From positions 146,030 through 210,029 of the forward strand of contig JBEHXT010000011.1 in the NCBI GenBank assembly GCA_048498555.1: DNA of 64,000 nt. The letters are read 5' to 3'. Every line of letters starts with the position of its first letter. The stretch's first letter is position 1. Made by a program: the position numbers and the translations under genes. Under the pieces are notes generated by a model that was given only the letters and a program-made list of their open reading frames with translations, searched no databases and was not told where the DNA came from. Positions 18,398-27,625 of this stretch are shown piece by piece. Origin of the DNA: Danxiaibacter sp048498555 (lineage in GTDB: Bacteria > Bacteroidota > Bacteroidia > Chitinophagales > Chitinophagaceae).

Positions 18398-19024
18398 ATG
18401 CAATACAGTAAAATTATTTCCGTAACCGGTATGGGCGGGCTGTTTGAATTGATTGGCAGTAAAAATGATGGCGCCATCGTTCGCTCACTGGAAGATAAGA
18501 GCACAAAATTCGTTTCATCACGAATCCACAGCTTTTCTCATCTGGAAAGTATAGAAGTGTATACCATACGTGAAAATGTAAACCTGGTAGACGTATTTGC
18601 GGCTATGGGCCAAAGCTCATTGGAACTGCCAAATGAAAAAGACCAGGCAGCTGTTAAAGCATATTTTCAGGAAGTTTATCCTGATATGGACTTTGACCGC
18701 GTTTACTCTAGCGATATGAAGAAAATGGTTAAGTGGTTTTCAGTATTACAGAAAAATAATGTTGAAATAAAACTACGTGATGAGGCATTTGAAGAAGAAG
18801 AGCCGGAAGCTGAAGAAGTTGCCGCAGAAGTAGCAGAAGAACCAAAAAAAGCCACTAAAGCCAAAAAGGCTGCTGCAACTGAAGAAGGTGCAGAAGAGCC
18901 TGCCGCTAAACCTGCAAAAAAGAAAGCGAAAGCAGAACCTAAAGCTGAAGAAGGTGATGCAGTAGCTACAGAAGCTGCACCTAAAAAGAAAGCAGCTCCT
19001 AAAAAGAAGAAATCAGAAGAATAA
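18398..19024 (+). CDS. DUF5606 protein with Lys/Ala/Glu-rich tail
   Basis: A 208-aa protein. Residues 1-130 form the DUF5606 domain (starting MQYSKIISVTGMGGLFEL, with GAIVRSLEDKSTKFVSS), conserved across Bacteroidota. From about 130 to the end it is a low-complexity tail of alternating acidic stretches (EEEPEAEEVAAE) and lysine-alanine blocks (KKATKAKKAA, KKKAAPKKKKSEE). The domain's function is not known. The charged tail resembles histone H1-like tails and may bind nucleic acid or ribosomes, but this is speculation. Confidence 0.85.
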   Translation: MQYSKIISVTGMGGLFELIGSKNDGAIVRSLEDKSTKFVSSRIHSFSHLESIEVYTIRENVNLVDVFAAMGQSSLELPNEKDQAAVKAYFQEVYPDMDFDRVYSSDMKKMVKWFSVLQKNNVEIKLRDEAFEEEEPEAEEVAAEVAEEPKKATKAKKAAATEEGAEEPAAKPAKKKAKAEPKAEEGDAVATEAAPKKKAAPKKKKSEE

Positions 19025-19254
19025 GCGCCCTAAAACGTGTAATGCACGTATAACGGCAATGGAAGTAAGTACGGCAGGAAGGATAGGTAGCGGATGAACA
19101 ATTTTATGTTTCGATAACAAAATGAACGAGGCAGGAAGTGCATTTATTTGTATTTTCCAGCCTCGTTCTTCGTTATAGCAGGCACAAAACCTGCTATTTG
19201 CATCCGGCAACTACGCCGGTTAATTACATCAGTCATAAATAAAAAATCCTGGTT

Positions 19255-20973
19255 ATGCAATTAAGCGCAGATATTAAAAAGACAAAAAGGGAATTTCTAC
19301 CGGAGGATTTTAAAGTAACCACCTGGGATGAACTGGAACCTTATTTTATACAACTGGAACAACGTGAAATAACAGATAAACAATCGCTGGAAAAATGGCT
19401 GAAAGATTTGAGTGAAGCTGAAGCCGTTATCAGCGAAGATGCGTGCTGGCGGCAAATACGCATGACGTGCGACACTACAGATAAAAGCCTGGAAGAAGCT
19501 TTTACATACTTCTGCATGGAGATTCAGCCGCGCTTACAGCCTTACGCTGACAAACTGAACAAAAAGCTCATCAACAACCCGTTTGTGAACGAGCTTGATA
19601 AGGAGACCTATTTTACCTATTTGCGCAGCGTGAAAAAAAGCATTGACCTTTTTCGCGAAGCAAATATTCCACTCCAGGCCGAATTATCCGTAATGCAACA
19701 ACAATACGGCGTTATTGCAGGCAAGATGACCGTTGAAGTAAACGGCCAGGAATACACATTGCAACAGGCTTCCAAGTTCCTGGAAAACCATGACAGGAAC
19801 CTGCGTGAGGAAGTTTATAGAAAAATCCAGGAACGTCGTTCGCAGGACAAACAGGCCCTTCATGACCTGTACACCCAACTAATTGAAAAGCGCGACCAGG
19901 TTGCTAAAAATGCCGGATTCGCAAACTACCGCGATTATAAGTTTATTGAACTGGGGAGATTTGATTATACCAAAGACGATTGTTTTGCTTTTCATGAAGC
20001 GGTAAAACAACACGTGCTGCCACTTGTAGAAAAAATATATAAGGCAAAACAAGACAAGCTTGGGCTTGACACGCTTCGCCCATGGGATACAGAGGCTGAG
20101 CCGGAAGGCATTCAACCGCTTCATCCTTTTGAGTCTGGTTCAGAGTTACTCTCCAAGACTGAAAAATGTTTTGATGACTTAAATCCATTCTTTGCCAACT
20201 GTTTGCGCAAAATGGATGAGATGAAACATTTTGACCTTGACAGCCGCAAAGGCAAAGCGCCCGGTGGCTATAACTGCCCGCTTGCGGAAAGTGGCGCTCC
20301 TTTCATCTTTATGAATGCTGCGGGGCAAATGGGCGATGTTACTACCATGGTGCATGAAGGCGGCCATGCCATTCATTCTTTTTTATCGCATCATCTTGAA
20401 TTAAGTGCGTTTAAAGAATACCCGATGGAAATTGCTGAAGTAGCCAGTATGGCAATGGAACTTTTCAGCATGAATCACTGGGATGCATTCTTTGACAATA
20501 AAGAAGATTTAAAACGCGCCAAAGAACATCAGTTGGAAAGAGTGATCACGATCTTCCCATGGATCGCAACAATTGATAAATTCCAGCATTGGGTATATGA
20601 ACATCCACAACATACCGTTGAGGAAAGAACCAATAAATGGATGGAAATATTAAATGAATTTTCTGCTTCAACCATTGATTTCAGCGGGCTGGAAGAATAT
20701 CGCAAAACCGGCTGGCAGCGCCAGTTGCATTTATTTGAAGTACCATTTTATTACATTGAATATGGCATTGCCCAATTAGGAGCAATTGGCCTGTGGATGC
20801 AATACCAGCAAAACCCTGCGCAGGCTTTACAGAACTATATTAATGCATTAAGCCTTGGTGGTACAAAAACATTACCACAGTTATATGAAACTGCAGGATT
20901 GAAATTCAATTTTTCTCCGGAGCACATAAAAACATTAATGGAATTTGTAAACAGCGAAATGGAAAAGCTGTAA
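19255..20973 (+). CDS. M3 family oligoendopeptidase (PepF-like)
   Basis: A 572-aa cytoplasmic zinc metallopeptidase that degrades short peptides. The zinc-binding HExxH motif is HEGGH at 367-371 (in TMVHEGGHAIHSF), and the third ligand is probably Glu395 in MEIAEVASM. Its length suits the M3B oligoendopeptidase F group, and no signal peptide is present. It stands alone, followed by a repeat-derived hairpin that can act as a terminator. Confidence 0.93.
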   Translation: MQLSADIKKTKREFLPEDFKVTTWDELEPYFIQLEQREITDKQSLEKWLKDLSEAEAVISEDACWRQIRMTCDTTDKSLEEAFTYFCMEIQPRLQPYADKLNKKLINNPFVNELDKETYFTYLRSVKKSIDLFREANIPLQAELSVMQQQYGVIAGKMTVEVNGQEYTLQQASKFLENHDRNLREEVYRKIQERRSQDKQALHDLYTQLIEKRDQVAKNAGFANYRDYKFIELGRFDYTKDDCFAFHEAVKQHVLPLVEKIYKAKQDKLGLDTLRPWDTEAEPEGIQPLHPFESGSELLSKTEKCFDDLNPFFANCLRKMDEMKHFDLDSRKGKAPGGYNCPLAESGAPFIFMNAAGQMGDVTTMVHEGGHAIHSFLSHHLELSAFKEYPMEIAEVASMAMELFSMNHWDAFFDNKEDLKRAKEHQLERVITIFPWIATIDKFQHWVYEHPQHTVEERTNKWMEILNEFSASTIDFSGLEEYRKTGWQRQLHLFEVPFYYIEYGIAQLGAIGLWMQYQQNPAQALQNYINALSLGGTKTLPQLYETAGLKFNFSPEHIKTLMEFVNSEMEKL

Positions 20974-20980
20974 AGAAGTT

Positions 20981-21050
20981 TGAGATTTGAAATTTGAGGT
21001 TTGAGATTGGCTGTTTTGATAAGTAGCAAAATTTCAAATCTCATTTTTTT
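20981..21050 (+). terminator. Repeat-derived hairpin terminator after M3 peptidase
   Basis: TGAGATTTGAAATTT (20981-20995) and its exact reverse complement (21029-21043) form a 15-bp stem, followed by T7. The same words recur near 21622 and 21794, so the terminator is made from copies of a dispersed AT-rich repeat. Confidence 0.65.
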
Positions 21051-21159
21051 ATTCGATGCCAATGAGCAGCTTTCCTGAAAATATTCTACCCACAACGCCC
21101 TATGCCGTAAGGCTCGAAGCAAGGCGCACAAGATGGCACTCAACATAAAAAAAGTAACG

Positions 21160-21618
21160 ATGAAACAAAGAATTACACTTAGAAAAATTCAACCGCAAGG
21201 ATACAAAGCAATGTTTACGCTGGATGAAGCAGCTTCGACAGTTAATATTGACCCGTTATACAAAGAATTGATTAAGATTCGCGCCTCCCAGATAAACGGT
21301 TGTTCATACTGCGTGAACAAGCATTCAAAAGATGCTCGCAAGCAAGGGATGCCAGAGCAGAAGTTATACCTGATCAGCGCATGGCATGAAGCGGACAATA
21401 TTTTTAATGAAGAAGAGTTGTTATTGCTACAAATGACAGAAGAAATAACACTAATTCATCAACATGGATTAAGTGATGGCGTTTATGAACGCTCCATAGC
21501 GATGTTTGGCGAGGAAACTACCGCCGAGATTATTATGGCAATTGTAACCATCAATGCCTGGAACAGGATTGGCGTGGCCACAAGGCTGCAACCACCGGCG
21601 GAAGTGGAAGTAGTGTAA
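21160..21618 (+). CDS. Carboxymuconolactone decarboxylase / AhpD-like protein
   Basis: A 152-aa protein from the ATG giving MKQRITLRKI; an in-frame ATG nine codons upstream (21133) is less likely. It has an all-alpha AhpD-like fold with the redox motif C48-x2-C51 and His55 (NGCSYCVNKHSKDARK), as in alkylhydroperoxidase D and related proteins that act against peroxides. It is flanked on both sides by inverted copies of an AT-rich repeat. The Rieske oxygenase gene follows on the same strand, but the repeat-rich gap makes a shared transcript uncertain. Confidence 0.88.
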   Translation: MKQRITLRKIQPQGYKAMFTLDEAASTVNIDPLYKELIKIRASQINGCSYCVNKHSKDARKQGMPEQKLYLISAWHEADNIFNEEELLLLQMTEEITLIHQHGLSDGVYERSIAMFGEETTAEIIMAIVTINAWNRIGVATRLQPPAEVEVV

Positions 21619-21621
21619 ATG

Positions 21622-21894
21622 ATTTGAGATTTGAAATTTGAGATTTGAGATTGCCAAAGTTGGTTAGCGTTAAAAATCACAAACAGGTTTGGTTACTAAG
21701 TTTAAAATAAGCTGAAAAATAAAGGCTGTTACAAGCAAATCGCTGTGCAGCTCTCTGTATGTTCAGTACTCCTTGCGTGGCCTTTTCTCTTCGAATTTCA
21801 AATCTCAAATTTTACCAATCACGCCGCACCAAAAAATCTACCGCATCACATTGAATCATTTCAAATTTTAAATCCTTCCAATTTCAAATCTCAA
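21622..21894. repeat. Inverted copies of AT-rich repeat TTGAGATTTGAAATT
   Basis: TTGAGATTTGAAATT at 21624-21638 appears in reverse complement at 21794-21808 and again at 21880-21894, with degenerate copies around them. A related pair is at 20981-21043. The repeats fill the gap before the Rieske gene and keep a reading frame open, giving it a false N-terminal extension. Confidence 0.7.
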
Positions 21895-21927
21895 TTCTTC
21901 TGCCTAACTTCAAGAGAAACATTGCTC

Positions 21928-23007
21928 ATGAGGCGCTTCCACATAGATCCGGACATAACCCTAGCAAAAACCTTGTCAACGGAATTCTATACGAGCCCGC
22001 AATATTTTGAGGAAGCCAAAGAAAAGATCTTTGCTAAGTCGTGGCAATTTGCAGGTGATACAAACATGATCAGCGAGCATGGCTCCGTTTATCCTTTTAC
22101 ATTATTTGCCGGTTATATTGACGAGCCATTGTTGCTTTCAAAAGATAAACAAGGCAAGATGCATTGTTTATCCAACGCCTGCACGCATCGTGGCAACCTT
22201 GTAGCGTATGAAGCCGGAAAAGTGAACCTGCTGCGATGCAGATATCACGGAAGGCAATTTCTTTTGGACGGATCATTTCTTTCCATGCCTGAATTTAAAG
22301 AAGTAAAAGACTTCCCGTCGCCTTGCGACGACCTTACTTCATTGCCGTTGTTCAACTGGGGTAAACTGTTATTCACAACCTTACACGCCGGCAGTAACGC
22401 TACAGATTTTTTTGGCGAGATGATGGAACGAGTGAACTTTCTTCCGTTAGATAAACTCGTGTACAGGCCGGATCTTTCAAAAGACTATCACGTAAAAGCC
22501 AATTGGGCATTGTATTGCGAGAATTACCTTGAAGGGTTCCATATACCTTTTGTTCATGCGGGATTGAATGCTGTGCTTGATTTTGGCGAATATACAACAG
22601 AGCTTTTCCGTTATTCCAACCTTCAGCTCGGTATTGGTAAAAAGGGCGATGTTTGTTTTGATCTGCCGGAAACTTCAGTTGATTTTGGGAAAGAAGTTGC
22701 GGCCTATTACTTCTGGGTGTTCCCAAATATGATGTTCAATTTTTATCCGTGGGGGCTCTCGCTCAATATTGTACAGCCCACAGAGATAAGCAGTTGTAAA
22801 ATATCGTTTTTATCTTTTGTATATGATGAAACCAGGCTAGGCACCGGCGCCGGAAGTGGACTGGATACTGTAGAACTGGAAGATGAAGAAGTAGTAGAAA
22901 ATGTTCAAAAGGGCATTCGTTCGAGGTTTTATGAACATGGCCGTTATTCCGCAACCCGCGAGCAGGGCACGCATCATTTTCATTCCCTTATAGCACAATT
23001 CATGTAA
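21928..23007 (+). CDS. Rieske non-heme iron oxygenase, alpha-subunit type
   Basis: A 359-aa oxygenase. The start was set at MRRFHIDPD because the 61 upstream codons are repeat-derived. The Rieske [2Fe-2S] ligands are C85-x-H87 (ACTHRGN) and C104-x2-H107 (CRYHGRQ). The mononuclear iron site shows in NYLEGFHIPFVH, with His205 and His210. Overall it resembles aromatic-ring hydroxylase alpha subunits and choline-monooxygenase-like proteins. No reductase, ferredoxin or beta-subunit gene is adjacent, so electron partners must lie elsewhere and the substrate is unknown. Confidence 0.88.
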   Translation: MRRFHIDPDITLAKTLSTEFYTSPQYFEEAKEKIFAKSWQFAGDTNMISEHGSVYPFTLFAGYIDEPLLLSKDKQGKMHCLSNACTHRGNLVAYEAGKVNLLRCRYHGRQFLLDGSFLSMPEFKEVKDFPSPCDDLTSLPLFNWGKLLFTTLHAGSNATDFFGEMMERVNFLPLDKLVYRPDLSKDYHVKANWALYCENYLEGFHIPFVHAGLNAVLDFGEYTTELFRYSNLQLGIGKKGDVCFDLPETSVDFGKEVAAYYFWVFPNMMFNFYPWGLSLNIVQPTEISSCKISFLSFVYDETRLGTGAGSGLDTVELEDEEVVENVQKGIRSRFYEHGRYSATREQGTHHFHSLIAQFM

Positions 23008-23116
23008 CCGAAAAAAACACATTACCTCAACTCGAACTAAAGTCTGGAATCAGGTTCTGTATGTCAATGGTTGCCCGGGCTATTATTGGCGCCAATATTT
23101 TATAATCCGAAAAGTT

Positions 23117-26100
23117 TTATCCACTCTTCGTATCCGCGCTACTTACAGTTGAACCGCCTTTGTCAAACAGTTTAATGATTTGTGGCAGGAGTGTTGCAAG
23201 AGCAGGAATGATGACAAGGAGCCTTGTTGTAACAATTTCCTGCTGTGTTACAATCAGGAAAACAGCAATACCAAACAACAAGAAATAGAATACACTCCTT
23301 AAACTGCTCCATGTACCGCCAATATTCATATCCCGCTTCAGCTGGTTTATTTCATCGGTGCCTGTTTTGGCGATCAGATAGTTTCTGAAGCTGTATGTGA
23401 TTATACGCAACTGGCCATCTTCATCAATCCTTAATAAGCCTTTCATGCAAAGCCTGAAAAGAAAATCGGTATTCTTGTAATTGGTAAATCCATCCAACGC
23501 ATAATCATACAAAATAAATTTTTCTTCTGTTGAGCATTCGCTCCAAAGCCGGTCATAGCTTTTTTCCAGCATAAATTGCCTTTTCAGAATACTGTCATAA
23601 CCGTCTTTATCATTGGCTATATTTTTTTCTTCTTCTTCAATAATGCTTTCTACATAATGATCAAAGCTTTGCCTGCTCATATTGGTTTGCGCAGGCATTA
23701 TGACCTTGTCATTCACTTTTTTATCAGTACTGAGATGTTCATATAGCCAGTCATTATCAGGTTCGAAATTCCTGAAGTAACCGAGTAAAAATATCTTTTT
23801 AGCCAGCGATCTGATCAGAAAAAAATGTATCGCAACAAAAAGGATTGCGGCGATAAGGTACAACCATGCAACATATGCCTTGTCTGTTTTAAACAGGCTA
23901 AAGAAAACGAATGCTTTTGGCGAGTTATTGGTTATTCTGACTGCATTGTTTTTATGAAGCGTATCATATATGCCATACTTTAGGTTGGTTGTAAAAAGTG
24001 TATCGGGAAACCAGTAATAGTAGTATGGGCTGTCACTTACAAAATCAAGGTGATCTGCAGGAAGAAACAAGTAGTTAGTTACCAGCCTGTACAAGCGGTT
24101 GTTGGACTGGTCTTTTTGCGACAGATGGAAAGTATCCATGTTCACCCTGCTATAGCCGGCATAAATACCGTAGTTGGTTGAATACTTAAGGCTATCCTGG
24201 TAACGGTCATAAGCCATAGCCAAACTATCGTTGCTGCCCGGATGAAAACTCCACTTTCTTTTTTTTCTGCTATAATCAACGTCGCGGGTTTTCCGCTCGA
24301 TGTTTTCTGACAGGTAAAGCTGCCGGGTTTTTATCTGCAATGGAAGCTCCTTGTTAAAGGCATAATACATAAAGCCGGTAGTTGGTATGATACTCATAAT
24401 AACTACAGCAAGGAACGTGGCAAACGTGAAATATTGCAAATAGTTAGCCCGGTCTTGCTCCGTGCTTTGAGCGCTATCTTTTTTGAAGATGGCGGTAAAG
24501 AAAAATGCAAGCAGGCAAATACTGATCAACGCCGCAATAGAAATGTTTTTTAAGTTGCTTGACCCGATCAGGTACTTTCTCAACAAAAGAAAGATGAGTA
24601 ATGTAAAAAGATAAAACAACAGTATCTTTTTATTAAGCACAAAAAAAGCACGCACTGAGTGGTCTGGCTTATTATTATAGAGATTGTTCTTGATGATATA
24701 ATAGCCCGTTATGGTAAGAAAAGGAAGGAATATTGCCACATCAACAAGTGTAAATGCTAGCGTATTAAATTGCTTTGCAAACAGAAAAAGAACCGTTACA
24801 AAGCCAAGCAAAAGCAGCTCAAACAAAATTAATTGCTTATAATAATTTGCTTTGGAAGGCTTGGGCATCATCCAGTCAGGATTACCTGGCTCAAATAACA
24901 AACGCGATGGTTTAGGATCTGAAATATAATAGGCAAGAAGAAATACAAGAAAGGCTGCGAACAGGGTAAGTGTGCAAAAAAAGGTAAACGCAGCAATATG
25001 AAACACAAACAAATTCTGCTCTCTGTTCTGATAATAACTGATCATGTAATACCGGAGGTTCTTCATTGGCGTTACCATCATCTTTACGCTAAGCCCGTAT
25101 AGCGTGATGTTGTTTATATAAACAGAATCCTTATGGCGTATGGCCTTTAGAAGCTCATCATTTCCATCAGTTTCCTTGAGAATATTTTCATGCATGCTTC
25201 GGGACGACTCCGAATGAAAAAGGGTGTTGCCTCTTCCGTCCACAATGCAAAATCCAAAGCCCTTAGGCGTTACCGGGTTAAAAACGGAATACATGTTAGC
25301 TGAAATAAGAATCATCTTTGCATTCAGCGTTTCGTTATCGCTTTTAAACCCGGCCTTGCTTCTGGCAGATATATTAATCGTGTAGCCGCCGGTGGCCCAG
25401 GAAATGGTAGGTTGTATGGCAAATGAATCTTTTGTTGGATGATTGGGCAAAGCAATCAGGTTGCCATCCCTCACATCTTTAAAATACTGACGCTCCCGCA
25501 AGGACAAATAGCTGAATGGAGTATCTATAAAACTCCACTTGGCAATCATTCTTCCGATAGAATCTGTCCATGTAACAGCATCCATGTTCTTATAGGTGGC
25601 AGGATAAAAATAAAGATCCGAGAAAGAATACGTGCGCTTACCCTTTCTACCTTTTTTGTATTCCTGCCAGTAGTTGACCATAGCATCATAATGGCCCATA
25701 GATGATGAATCATCTTTTTTTGAAAATTTGGCTGTGTCCATTAGCTTATCAAACTCGCGCATTTGCTTAACGACAGAATCGAGCTCCCCGTAAAAGTTCC
25801 GCTGAACCGAAGTGTGTAATGAGGCAAGTAATTCAGTAGTCCGCTTATCACCCAGCGTGTACATATAACCGGTGCCGAGCAAAAGAACAAAAAAAGAAGG
25901 CCCCAACAGAAAGGCAGCCACTAATGTCCGAACGTCTGTAATGTTGATGTTTTCTCTTCTGCTTAAAAAGTAAATTTTAAGAAAAGGGAAACTTATAATG
26001 ATCAATATCACCAGTGATGCTATTGTGATGATTACCGGATAAGACGACGCTGTAAGGCTTTGCCGGTAAGTTCTTGAGGACAATAATCCGCCAAGAATAA

Positions 26101-26767
26101 ACGTCTGGTCGCTATATTTAAACGGGCATAAAAACATTTTATACGGCACGCCGTTTACTACAATATCGGTAATGGAGGAAAGATGCAATGGCCCCTTTTT
26201 AAGGACTGAGTCAAGGTTGATATAATCATAGTCTAAAGCAAGGTTAGGCGACCTGTACAGCAGCACTTCATCGCGTTTCAGCGTATCATGTTTTACAAGA
26301 AGCACATGCTCGAATATGCGTTCATGCATTGACTGAATGGGCTGAATAAAATCGCCAAGATTTTTATAGAAGGGCTCATCCGGGCTTTTGCTGTTGATGA
26401 ATTTAACCGAGTCGGGAATAAACAAAACCCGCAACTTCGCGGTATCTTTTTTATTTGTGTTATAACTATCAAAAGAGCTTTTTAAAGATTGCATGAAAAC
26501 CACAGGATCGTTAAACCCTTCTTTCCATTCCATCTTTTTCGTGGGCGTATCGGCATAGTTCTTATAGTAAGTAGCGTAACCCGTAACCATTTCAGCGAAA
26601 TCGTTGGTCTGGTCCTGTAAAATGCGAAAAGCTTTTTTGTTAAACCAGTCCTGTTGCTGCGGAATAATTATCAGGTAGTTGACTGCGACAAAAAGACAAA
26701 CCAGGCCAGTTAGCGTGAGGATAATATACAGATTTCTCCTGAATGGGTATTTATTGGTATTGGCCAT
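23117..26767 (-). CDS. Large Cache-domain membrane protein with winged-helix-like C-terminus
   Basis: A 1216-aa polytopic protein of unknown function. TM1 is at 13-35, followed by an extracytoplasmic domain (36-240) and TM2-3 (243-305). A second extracytoplasmic domain (310-585) looks like a double Cache sensor (RERQYFKDVRDGNL, then GFCIVDGRGNTLFHSE). A block of about six helices follows (587-805), then a third outside loop (810-960) and TM10 (965-987). A cytoplasmic segment (1000-1150) includes a winged-helix-like stretch (about 1072-1132, LWSECSTEEKFILYDYALDG), and a terminal helix pair lies at 1155-1200. No kinase, cyclase or methyl-accepting region was seen. It appears to sense a ligand and signal by an unrecognised output. 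It is divergent from a TerB-like gene. Confidence 0.7.
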   Translation of the reverse strand: MANTNKYPFRRNLYIILTLTGLVCLFVAVNYLIIIPQQQDWFNKKAFRILQDQTNDFAEMVTGYATYYKNYADTPTKKMEWKEGFNDPVVFMQSLKSSFDSYNTNKKDTAKLRVLFIPDSVKFINSKSPDEPFYKNLGDFIQPIQSMHERIFEHVLLVKHDTLKRDEVLLYRSPNLALDYDYINLDSVLKKGPLHLSSITDIVVNGVPYKMFLCPFKYSDQTFILGGLLSSRTYRQSLTASSYPVIITIASLVILIIISFPFLKIYFLSRRENINITDVRTLVAAFLLGPSFFVLLLGTGYMYTLGDKRTTELLASLHTSVQRNFYGELDSVVKQMREFDKLMDTAKFSKKDDSSSMGHYDAMVNYWQEYKKGRKGKRTYSFSDLYFYPATYKNMDAVTWTDSIGRMIAKWSFIDTPFSYLSLRERQYFKDVRDGNLIALPNHPTKDSFAIQPTISWATGGYTINISARSKAGFKSDNETLNAKMILISANMYSVFNPVTPKGFGFCIVDGRGNTLFHSESSRSMHENILKETDGNDELLKAIRHKDSVYINNITLYGLSVKMMVTPMKNLRYYMISYYQNREQNLFVFHIAAFTFFCTLTLFAAFLVFLLAYYISDPKPSRLLFEPGNPDWMMPKPSKANYYKQLILFELLLLGFVTVLFLFAKQFNTLAFTLVDVAIFLPFLTITGYYIIKNNLYNNKPDHSVRAFFVLNKKILLFYLFTLLIFLLLRKYLIGSSNLKNISIAALISICLLAFFFTAIFKKDSAQSTEQDRANYLQYFTFATFLAVVIMSIIPTTGFMYYAFNKELPLQIKTRQLYLSENIERKTRDVDYSRKKRKWSFHPGSNDSLAMAYDRYQDSLKYSTNYGIYAGYSRVNMDTFHLSQKDQSNNRLYRLVTNYLFLPADHLDFVSDSPYYYYWFPDTLFTTNLKYGIYDTLHKNNAVRITNNSPKAFVFFSLFKTDKAYVAWLYLIAAILFVAIHFFLIRSLAKKIFLLGYFRNFEPDNDWLYEHLSTDKKVNDKVIMPAQTNMSRQSFDHYVESIIEEEEKNIANDKDGYDSILKRQFMLEKSYDRLWSECSTEEKFILYDYALDGFTNYKNTDFLFRLCMKGLLRIDEDGQLRIITYSFRNYLIAKTGTDEINQLKRDMNIGGTWSSLRSVFYFLLFGIAVFLIVTQQEIVTTRLLVIIPALATLLPQIIKLFDKGGSTVSSADTKSG

Positions 26768-27137
26768 GATCTAATTCATTGCAAACATTGAATAGGGAAG
26801 CTAATGCCGGGGTTTCAAAATAAGATAATGCATAGTCTTTCTTAAATTTACGTATTATTTTTTATAAGTGCAAGAGAGGGAAGAGGTCAGAAGTGAATCG
26901 TGAATAGTCAATAGTGAAAGGTGGCACAGGTATACCATCAAAGGCAGCAAAATCCGGCTGATTCACCACTGGATCATATTTACAAAATGGGCATGCTAAT
27001 GTGTAGGAGCATGCTATTCCAACTTGCTCAATGTTTATAGAATATTGCGTATGTTGCACCTTTCACTATTCACCATTGACTATTGACCTTCCTCCCCCGG
27101 CATCATAATTGTTTTATTGAACCAAAAAATCGTTTTT
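26768..27137. other. Intergenic region between divergent genes
   Basis: 370 bp without a supported gene. It holds the upstream regions of the Cache protein (left) and TerB-like protein (right). The middle is a roughly 194-bp inverted-repeat unit described separately. Confidence 0.6.
26894..27087. repeat. Inverted-repeat unit with GTGAATAGT-type ends
   Basis: The left end (26901-26922) contains AATAGTGAAAGGTG, which returns in reverse complement at 27057-27070. Both arms are built from shuffled words GTGAATAGT, GTCAATAGT and CAATGGTG. Inside is a further dyad, GCATGCT-N10-AGCATGC. It resembles a small MITE or a folded intergenic RNA; no coding potential was seen. Confidence 0.5.
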
Positions 27138-27560
27138 ATGTATAAAGAGATCGAATCAAAAGACACTGCCGTATGCCATTTGTTTTTGTATTGCTGTTTT
27201 AAAGATGGGGTTTTTCCAGAGGGTGAACTGGATTTTGTTGCAGGCAAATTTGCAGCACTAGGCATGCATGAAACGCTCAATTTCAAAGATGAAGTCATTC
27301 GTTTTAAAGCATACAAGCCAAATATTACAGATGAACGTGATTATCTGCAATATTTAATTACGACCATCGGTTCTGCAAATGAGGCAGCTTTATTTTCCTA
27401 TTGTGTGGAATTATTTTTAAGTGACGGCCAACTGGATTCTTCCGAAGACCATTTAAGTGAAACACTCGGAGAACTTTTAGGCATCACACCCAATGAACAG
27501 GTATTCGTTAAAAAAATGATGGTGCAGAGAAAAATTGTGGAAACACAAAAGTTCTTTTAG
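27138..27560 (+). CDS. TerB-like protein
   Basis: A 140-aa soluble protein from the ATG giving MYKEIESK; an upstream TTG (27117) is less likely. It is predicted all-alpha, with paired acidic loops that recall the TerB/DjlA-type fold: FKDGVFPEGELDFVAGKFAAL in the first half and FLSDGQLDSSEDHLSETLGELLGI in the second, where SDGxLdssEd fits the TerB metal-binding pattern. Its role is unknown; TerB-fold proteins are linked to membrane-associated stress and phage-response systems. It is divergent from the large Cache protein and may be functionally linked to it. Confidence 0.6.
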   Translation: MYKEIESKDTAVCHLFLYCCFKDGVFPEGELDFVAGKFAALGMHETLNFKDEVIRFKAYKPNITDERDYLQYLITTIGSANEAALFSYCVELFLSDGQLDSSEDHLSETLGELLGITPNEQVFVKKMMVQRKIVETQKFF

Positions 27561-27625
27561 CCAATACAATTTTATACAAAAGCAAGCTTCATGCATTTGA
27601 CGCATGATAAATTCTTCTGCTTCGC

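Noticed and set aside
18860..19021. Lys/Ala/Glu tail of the DUF5606 protein as an array of direct DNA repeats
   Set aside because: The codons vary and the pattern follows the amino-acid composition, so it is protein low complexity rather than a DNA repeat array.
21745..21927. N-terminal extension of the Rieske oxygenase
   Set aside because: The 61 extra codons translate AT-rich repeats, and family members start close to MRRFHIDPD.
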